Assembly: GCA_021647145.1 (NCBI GenBank)
Contig: JAKIVF010000120.1
Coordinates: 1-9,897, forward strand
Direction: 5' to 3'
Origin: Methylococcaceae bacterium
Lineage (GTDB): Bacteria; Pseudomonadota; Gammaproteobacteria; Methylococcales; Methylomonadaceae
Length of the DNA: 9,897 nucleotides
The first letter of the stretch is position 1. Each line of letters begins with the position of its first letter. The notes under the pieces are model-generated. The model was not told where the DNA came from. It saw nothing but the letters and a program-made list of their open reading frames with translations, and did no database searches. The translations under genes were made by a program, and so were the position numbers. Of this stretch, positions 6,253 to 9,897 are shown one piece after another.

Positions 6253-6333
6253 CAATTTGTTACCTATGTTTTCAATTGTATGCGTTATTATCAGTAAAAA
6301 AGTTGAAGCTCATTTGAACGAATTAGGAGAAGT

Positions 6334-6408
6334 ATGATGTCTACATTGTTTATTATTATTGCATTTATTGCTATTGCTTTGTTATACCCAGCTTTAAAGT
6401 CTCACTAA
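6334..6408 (+). CDS. Possible 24-residue single-pass membrane peptide
   Basis: Two adjacent ATG codons (6334 and 6337) follow an AGGAGAAG ribosome site. The peptide is MMSTLFIIIAFIAIALLYPA then LKSH, a single hydrophobic helix with a short polar tail. It overlaps by ATGA the end of the open frame that runs out of the repeat element (final residues KKVEAHLNELGEV). It could be a tiny toxin-like or regulatory membrane peptide, or the surviving piece of a membrane protein operon broken by the element. No family was recognised. Confidence 0.35.
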   Translation: MMSTLFIIIAFIAIALLYPALKSH

Positions 6409-6433
6409 AATCAGCAGATGTGTAGATAAAAAA

Positions 6434-6452
6434 TTGGGTCAGCCAACTTGAT
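6434..6452 (+). repeat. GGGTCAG-core repeat, family C, copy 3 (short)
   Basis: TTGGGTCAGCCAACTTGAT shares GGGTCAGCxAxCTTGA with the two copies around higBA-1 but lacks their AATATCAA lead. Here the core itself is a small palindrome, TTGG-GTCAG-CCAA. Confidence 0.6.
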
Positions 6453-6543
6453 GCATAAATAGAAAGCTGATTACATAGCTGTTATATCATTTTTGTCCCT
6501 TTTCCTTTGTTCTTTATCCCATCAGTATACTTTTGACAGAGAC

Positions 6544-7085
6544 TTATGCCCATATGCTTGCAAAGTCAAAAGTAATTTGGCACTTTCCCAAATCAAAATT
6601 ACAACTTTGGTTGGTAGCATCCATCTCTTTTATAAACCTCCCATTTTGTAATTGATACACCTTTGCTACCTGTTCTTTTGGATCAATAATAATGTATATG
6701 TTTGACACCTTCTTCTTGATAGAGGCGAAATTTAGTATTTTGATCTTTTGTTGCGGTGGATTTGGAAAGGATCTCAAAAAATAAGTGTAGGGGCTTTGGA
6801 GAGATACTGTCCTTCGGGTTTTTCACAGACAACAAGATTGTCAGGTTGAACCGTTGAGCTATTATCAATTTTCCAATCAACAGGCAATAGTGCTTGGCAG
6901 TGCTCACACTGTTCAAGGGATTTAGCCAGTACAACGGCAATTTTATGACTGATTGTTTGGTGTTGTATATTGGGCGTAGGACTCATCGCATAAGGTATGC
7001 CATGAATCAATTCCCATTTTCCTTCCCATTGCGCATAATCATCATAGGTATAGGAAGGTAGCTCTTCTATTCGTAAGTGACTCAT
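6544..7085 (-). pseudogene. Uma2 / DUF820 family (PD-(D/E)xK endonuclease-like), two frameshifts
   Basis: Three overlapping minus-strand frames join into one Uma2-type protein of about 180 residues, the usual family length. The first gives WELIHGIPYAMSP, TVQPDNLVVCEKPEG and KAPTLIF. The second continues EILSKSTATKDQNTKFRLYQ and EEGVK. The third gives YIIIDPKEQVAKVYQ to the stop. Conserved acidic and Lys residues of the PD-(D/E)xK core (E in WELI, D in QPDN, E in EILS, K of TKF) are present. Each join needs one extra base: in an A6 run (6776-6781 on the plus strand) and near 6693-6702. ATG at 7085 with GGAG 6 nt upstream is the better start than the TTG at 7097. As it stands it is not translated whole, unless the indels are sequencing errors. 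Most family members have no known function. Confidence 0.8.
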
Positions 7086-7445
7086 GTATTGCTCCAAAAA
7101 TTATCTATCACTTCTTTCTAGTATAACGCATGTTTTGTTTACTGTACTGGATGATATTTACGGTATGTTCACGGATTTAAAAGTAAATCCTGTAGAAATA
7201 AGTAACTTTTATGACTGTGTTATAGTGTTAGTATTATTAGGGTCAGACTCGGACCCGAATGGCACTTACTTAAGCCGTAACTACTTGAAAATAATAAAAA
7301 AGTCAGGGTTGATGATAAACTGATTGCAACCTAACAAATAGCAATCACCAAGGAACCGGCCTTAATGTTCATTAATACCAAATTTTCTCACTTCCAGCAA
7401 CAAAGAATTCAAATGTTTTGAAAATATAGAACACTAACAAATAAC
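7086..7445. other. Intergenic region holding one family B repeat
   Basis: The only structure seen in these 360 bp is the repeat at 7240-7276. A plus-strand frame at 7084-7323 crosses it but has no ribosome site or recognisable product. The short string CTAACAAATA occurs twice (about 7331 and 7434), which may be chance. Confidence 0.45.
7240..7276 (+). repeat. GGGTCAG-core repeat, family B, copy 2
   Basis: GGGTC-AGACTCG-GACCC (7240-7256) forms a stem-loop and is followed by GAATGGCACTTACTTAAGCC. The last 19 bases are identical to 4373-4391. The stems of the two copies differ in sequence while both remain self-complementary, which suggests the hairpin itself matters. Confidence 0.7.
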
Positions 7446-7474
7446 TTGCAAGAGTCCCTCGGTGGGACTATAGT
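7446..7474 (+). promoter_or_regulatory. higBA-2 promoter with embedded operator (probable leaderless)
   Basis: TTGCAA (7446-7451), a 17 bp spacer and TATAGT (7469-7474) form a good sigma-70-like promoter. The spacer is almost entirely the palindrome AGTCCC-TCGGT-GGGACT (7453-7469). The -10 box ends 7 nt before the toxin ATG at 7482, exactly as in higBA-1. The two operators share A-x-TCCC-N5-GGGA-x-T but differ in the centre and at one arm position, so the repressors may or may not cross-recognise. Confidence 0.65.
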
Positions 7475-7481
7475 TAAAAGC

Positions 7482-7784
7482 ATGAGAATTATTGCACTTT
7501 CAACACTTAAAGAATTTTGGATTGATTCACCTGAACATATTGATGCTAAAGATTCAACGCTATCATGGTATCGCCATACTTTAAAAGCCGACTGGTCTAG
7601 TCCAGATAAAGTTAAATCTGACTTTAGAAATGCAAGTATTCTTAAAGATGGACGTGTTGTATTTAATATTAGTGGTAATAAATACCGCCTAATTGTTCAG
7701 ATAAATTATGACTACAGAGTAATTTATATTCGGTTTATTGGAACACATAAACAATACGATAAAGTTGACGCTCAAAGTATTTAA
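7482..7784 (+). CDS. higB: HigB-type mRNA interferase toxin, copy 2
   Basis: A 100-residue HigB-family toxin with the same ordered motifs as copy 1: FW (12-13), SWYRHTLKADW, NASILKDGRVVFN, GNKYRLIV and IYIRFIGTHKQYDKV. It should be a ribosome-dependent endoribonuclease. The ATG at 7482 is chosen because it aligns with copy 1 and lies 7 nt after the -10 box; an in-frame TTG at 7446 falls inside the -35 box and is unlikely. It is intact and followed 12 nt later by its antitoxin. It is closer to the common HigB pattern (VVFNIxGNKYRLIV) than copy 1. Confidence 0.92.
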   Translation: MRIIALSTLKEFWIDSPEHIDAKDSTLSWYRHTLKADWSSPDKVKSDFRNASILKDGRVVFNISGNKYRLIVQINYDYRVIYIRFIGTHKQYDKVDAQSI

Positions 7785-7796
7785 ACGGCAAATAAA

Positions 7797-8150
7797 ATGT
7801 ATATAAACCCAATTAAAACAGAAAATGATTATCGCAATACACTTCAAGAAATTGAAGGCTTAATGATGGCTAAGGCTGACTCTATTGAAGGTGATCGTCT
7901 GGATGTACTTGTAACTCTAGTTGAAGATTACGAGCGAAAGCATTACCCAATTGATTTTCCAGACCCAATTGAAGCAATCAAGTTTGCTATGGATCAACGT
8001 AGTTTAACCGTGAAAGACTTGGTGCCAATGATCGGACAAACTAACCGTGTCTACGAGATTCTAAATAGAAAAAGACAGCTTACACTACCTATGATAAAGA
8101 GGTTGCATAAAGATTTAGGCATTCCTGCTGAATCTTTATTGTCGAATTGA
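7797..8150 (+). CDS. higA: HigA-type antitoxin, copy 2
   Basis: A 117-residue partner of the preceding toxin. Its helical N-terminal half (YRNTLQEIEGLMMAKADS and on to LVTLVEDYE) is followed by a Xre-type helix-turn-helix (MDQRSLTVKDLVPMIGQTNR to EILNRKRQL, about 65-95). It keeps DPIEAIKF-x-MDQ and the EILNRKR recognition region of copy 1, while the N-terminal half differs more, which is where toxin specificity would lie. It is expected to autorepress at the 7453-7469 palindrome. Confidence 0.9.
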   Translation: MYINPIKTENDYRNTLQEIEGLMMAKADSIEGDRLDVLVTLVEDYERKHYPIDFPDPIEAIKFAMDQRSLTVKDLVPMIGQTNRVYEILNRKRQLTLPMIKRLHKDLGIPAESLLSN

Positions 8151-8270
8151 AGCGCATTAGAGAATTATTCTGAGTGCGATTAGCGGTTAGAATGAGGACG
8201 TTCAAAATTCTGTGTCAGTAAAATTAGCGCCTAACGCGCTTTGCTTGTTTGCCAGATAAAATACCTGTTG

Positions 8271-8297
8271 AACCTGCTCTTTCAGAGCAGAACCTAC
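8271..8297 (-). repeat. REP-like hairpin with GTAG head
   Basis: On the minus strand GTAG is followed by GTT, then the perfect stem CTGCTCT-GAA-AGAGCAG, then GTT. A GTAG or GGAG tetranucleotide heading a palindrome is the known layout of REP sequences handled by RAYT transposases, and a RAYT gene lies about 870 bp away. Only one copy is visible in this window, so family membership cannot be shown here. Confidence 0.4.
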
Positions 8298-8394
8298 AGC
8301 CATTTTTATGGCTTGATGAGAGTCGGTACGATACTCAGATATCAAGTACACGATCCAACCGACCTTCAAAATAAATAGCTAATTGTGAAAAAAT

Positions 8395-8427
8395 GGGGTC
8401 TAAAAAATGGGGTCAGACCCTATAAAT
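8395..8427 (+). repeat. GGGTCAG-core repeat, family A, copy 3 (end only, doubled head)
   Basis: AAAAAATGGGGTC occurs twice in succession (GGGGTC at 8395-8400 and 8409-8414). The second copy continues as GGGGTCAGACCCTATAAAT (8409-8427), identical over 19 bases to 6067-6085. The 75 bp core of the other copies is absent, so this is an end fragment or a solo terminus. Confidence 0.7.
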
Positions 8428-8498
8428 AAAAGTAACTTTTTTAAAAAAACGCTGTTATCATTCTATTTCAATATAACTAATATTTGGGTTAATTAGTC

Positions 8499-8732
8499 AT
8501 GAGAACAACAATTGATATTGATGAACAGTTATTAAATTACGTTAAACGAAAAGCAGCAGAAAATAATAGCTCATTGAAGAATATAATGGAGGATGCTCTT
8601 CGTGATTTTTTTTCAAAGCATACTGTGCATCGTAATGATATTAAGTTAGAAACTTTTTCTGGTAAGGGATTAAAGCCAGGAGTTGATTTGGATAATAATC
8701 AGAGTTTATATGACATTATGGATGGCTTATAA
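8499..8732 (+). CDS. vapB: VapB-type antitoxin (ribbon-helix-helix, DUF2191-like)
   Basis: A 77-residue antitoxin. Its N-terminus, MRTTIDIDEQLLNYVKRKA followed by AENNSSLKNIMEDALRDF, is a ribbon-helix-helix DNA-binding domain (the beta strand TTIDID, then two helices). The tail (KLETFSGKGLKPGVDLDN, then SLYDIMDGL) is the toxin-binding segment typical of this VapB subgroup. Its stop codon overlaps the vapC ATG by one base (TAATG), so the two are translationally coupled. The toxin behind it is broken, so this may be an orphan antitoxin unless the indels are sequencing errors. No clear ribosome site or operator was seen. Confidence 0.88.
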   Translation: MRTTIDIDEQLLNYVKRKAAENNSSLKNIMEDALRDFFSKHTVHRNDIKLETFSGKGLKPGVDLDNNQSLYDIMDGL

Positions 8733-9153
8733 TGTTTTTAATGGATGTAAATGTATTGGTGTAGCTTACCGAGAGGATGTGGCGAATCATTCAGTTTGTC
8801 ATCAGTGGTTAGAGTCGGTTGTTAATTCTCAGGCAGTATTCGGGTATTCTGAAATTAGTGTTAAGTGGTTTTTTGCGCGTTGTGTCACATCCTAAAATTT
8901 TTGAAACTCCCTCTAGCATAATAAATGCATTGACTTTTGTTGACCAACTTAAAAATGCACCCAATGCAATTTGTATTGCTCCAGGGGCAATGCATTGGCA
9001 GATTTTTGATACCTGTATTCGACAAATTGAGGCTAAGGTGAATGATATTCCAGATGCTTATCATGCGGCTCTAGAATGGAGTTATGAATGGGTGACGATG
9101 GACAGCGTTTTAAGGGGTTAAAATACAGAAACCCCCTGAAATTATTAGCTTAG
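8732..9153 (+). pseudogene. vapC: VapC PIN-domain ribonuclease toxin, broken by three single-base indels
   Basis: Three frames join into a complete VapC of about 140 residues. It starts MFLMDVNVLV, stops at a TAG (8762), resumes as AYREDVANHSVCHQWL to YSEISV, shifts back at 8863 to SGFLRVVSHPKIFETPSS, and runs to DIPDAYHAALEWSYEWVTMDS. A third shift at about 9107 is needed for DFKGLKYRNPLKLLA, ending at 9151-9153. The changes needed are a missing base after 8763, an extra A at 8863-8864, and a missing base after 9107. The PIN acidic residues (D in MDVN, E in SEIS, D in IPDAY, D in SDF) all survive when the frames are joined. An intact enzyme would cleave RNA and be held by VapB. The first lesion is at codon 11, so no functional toxin should be made. 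Confidence 0.88.
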
Positions 9154-9160
9154 TTCCTTT

Positions 9161-9776
9161 ATGCCAAGAAAACCTAGATTTTATTTACCAGGATTACCCG
9201 TACATGCGTTTCAACGAGGGCATAATAAACAGGCAGTTTTTTTATGACGAAGATTATCTGGTTTATTTGAGGCATTTGAAGGTAGCGGCAGATACTTTTG
9301 ATTGTAAAATTCATGCTTATGTTTTGATGACTAATCATGTCCATATTTTGGTTACACCTAAAACTTCTGATGGTATTAGTTTATTATTTCAGGGGACTGG
9401 CCGGCATTATGTCCCATATATCAATAAAACATATGTGCGTCAAGTGAGTCTTTGGGAAGGGCGTCATAAGAGTAGTGTAATTGAAGCGGATAATTTTCTT
9501 TTGAGTTGCATGCGATATATTGAACTCAATCCTGTGCGAGCTAATATGGTTAGCCATCCAGCTGAGTATAAATGGTCAAGTTATGCTTGCAATGCACAAG
9601 GTGTTGATAATGCAATTATTAACCCACATGAATTATATTTATCACTCGCTGCTACTGCTAAAAATCAGCAACATGCTTATAGAACGTTATTTGATTTGTC
9701 TATAAACAATAATGAATTAGATTTAATTCGTTCTAGCTTACAGTCTGGTACACCTATCGGTAACGATAAATTATAA
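9161..9776 (+). pseudogene. RAYT (REP-associated tyrosine transposase), one frameshift and truncated 3' end
   Basis: RAYTs are Y1/HUH single-strand transposases related to IS200/IS605 TnpA that act on REP hairpins. The native start is ATG 9161 (MPRKPRFYLPGLPVHAFQRG then HNKQAVF). This frame stops at 9245-9247 because a T run at 9237-9243 has seven Ts where six would keep the frame. The rest is one open frame: AYVLMTNHVHILVTP holds the HUH-type H-V-H, LWEGRHKSSVIEAD and MRYIELNPVRANMV hold the likely catalytic Tyr, followed by YKWSSYACNA. A start at 9204 would drop the conserved N-terminus. The end (GTPIGNDKL-stop) normally continues with F-K/R and more residues; the IS junction at about 9772 supplies the stop, so the C-terminus is cut. 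It follows vapC by only 7 bp. Confidence 0.85.
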
Positions 9777-9897
9777 TACCCCAACAAATTCAGACAACAG
9801 AACCAAGACATCTTATTCCAATTTAGTTACTATTTCTAAAAAACGGGAGCGGAAAAGTGAGCAAAAAAAGAACCACCTACAGTGCTGAATTTAAAAG
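9772..9897 (+). mobile_element. Inner end of an IS3-type insertion sequence (right copy)
   Basis: This is the inverted copy of positions 1-127 with two substitutions. The junction falls inside the last visible codons of the RAYT gene, showing that this copy inserted into and truncated it. The orfA within reads rightwards out of the window, so the two IS copies face away from each other across the window. Confidence 0.75.
9857..9897 (+). CDS. IS3-type transposase OrfA, N-terminal fragment (cut by window edge)
   Basis: A GTG start at 9857 preceded by GGGAG (9845-9849) opens the same peptide as on the left (SKKRTTYSAEFK), ending at the window edge after 13 codons. It differs from the left copy by GTG in place of ATG and CGGGAG in place of CTGGAG, so the two IS copies have begun to diverge. 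Confidence 0.6.
   Translation, partial: MSKKRTTYSAEFK

Larger units (their letters stand above)
8151..8498. other. Hairpin-rich non-coding region before vapBC
   Basis: No gene is seen. The stretch contains GTTAG...CTAAC (8186-8235), a REP-like hairpin (8271-8297), AGCCAT-TTTT-ATGGCT (8298-8313), GTCGGT...ACCGAC (8322-8363) and a family A repeat end (8395-8427). Just after these, AAAAGT-A-ACTTTT lies around 8429-8441. No promoter for vapBC stands out. Confidence 0.5.

Noticed and set aside
6131..6337. Plus-strand frame MSSRRSNRRIAGVVTV and onwards
   Set aside because: The first half is the repeat element, including its right arm. The last 30 codons may belong to an older gene but cannot be supported alone.
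7446..7481. Upstream TTG start for higB copy 2
   Set aside because: It lies in the -35 box of a good promoter and would add 12 residues absent from the first HigB.
8186..8235. Possible integron attC site (GTTAG and GCCTAAC 40 bp apart)
   Set aside because: The order is GTTAG...CTAAC, the reverse of an attC (CTAAC...GTTAG), on both strands, and there is no cassette layout or integrase.
4344..8427. GGGTCAG repeats as a CRISPR array
   Set aside because: Spacing is irregular (tens of bases to more than 1 kb), genes lie between copies, and no cas genes are present.
8683..8895. Separate 70-residue protein overlapping vapB and vapC
   Set aside because: Only the part after 8764 is meaningful, and it is the middle of the frameshifted VapC.
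9520..9705. Plus-strand frame inside the RAYT gene
   Set aside because: Out-of-frame shadow of the conserved RAYT C-terminal half.

Overview
This is an AT-rich window, probably from the chromosome of a gammaproteobacterium. A sulfur oxidiser or methanotroph lineage would fit, but the evidence is only the gene types (cysC paired with a DHH phosphoesterase, HigBA, VapBC, Uma2, RAYT) and the base composition, so the assignment is low confidence. No rRNA, tRNA or CRISPR array was found.

Both ends carry the same roughly 126 bp sequence in inverted orientation. Each copy holds the upstream region and first 13-14 codons of an IS3-type orfA that reads out of the window. The window therefore lies between two oppositely oriented IS copies, and its ends look like assembly breakpoints inside a repeat.

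The left third (positions 361-4280) is metabolic or cell-surface in character. A two-gene minus-strand operon encodes APS kinase (CysC, which makes PAPS) and a DHH-family phosphoesterase that could remove PAP, the by-product of PAPS use. A degraded, internally deleted second copy of this operon survives just upstream. An 800 bp non-coding stretch follows, with three consecutive hairpins, and then an intact secreted protein with two DUF4214-like repeats and a predicted beta-helix.

The right part (4340-9776) is an accessory island of toxin-antitoxin modules and decayed genes. It contains two intact, diverged HigBA systems, a possible HigA-like relic, a VapBC pair whose toxin is broken by three single-base indels, a Uma2 endonuclease-like pseudogene with two frameshifts, a transposase 3' remnant, and a RAYT (REP-associated tyrosine transposase) with one frameshift whose 3' end is cut by the right-hand IS.

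Between these genes sit at least nine short elements built on the core GGGTCAG. They fall into three families (GGGTCAGACCCTATA; GGxTCAG followed by AATGGCACTTACTTAAGCC; AAGGGGTCAGCYAGCTTGA). One is a complete element of about 185 bp with 25 bp inverted repeats, and two near-identical 25 bp copies bracket the first HigBA module. The simplest model is that RAYT-type or similar activity spread these repeats, and that they helped collect and shuffle the toxin-antitoxin cassettes. This is inference. Both HigBA promoters share one layout: a TCCC-N5-GGGA operator, then a -10 hexamer ending exactly 7 nt before the toxin ATG. That predicts autoregulated, leaderless toxin transcripts.
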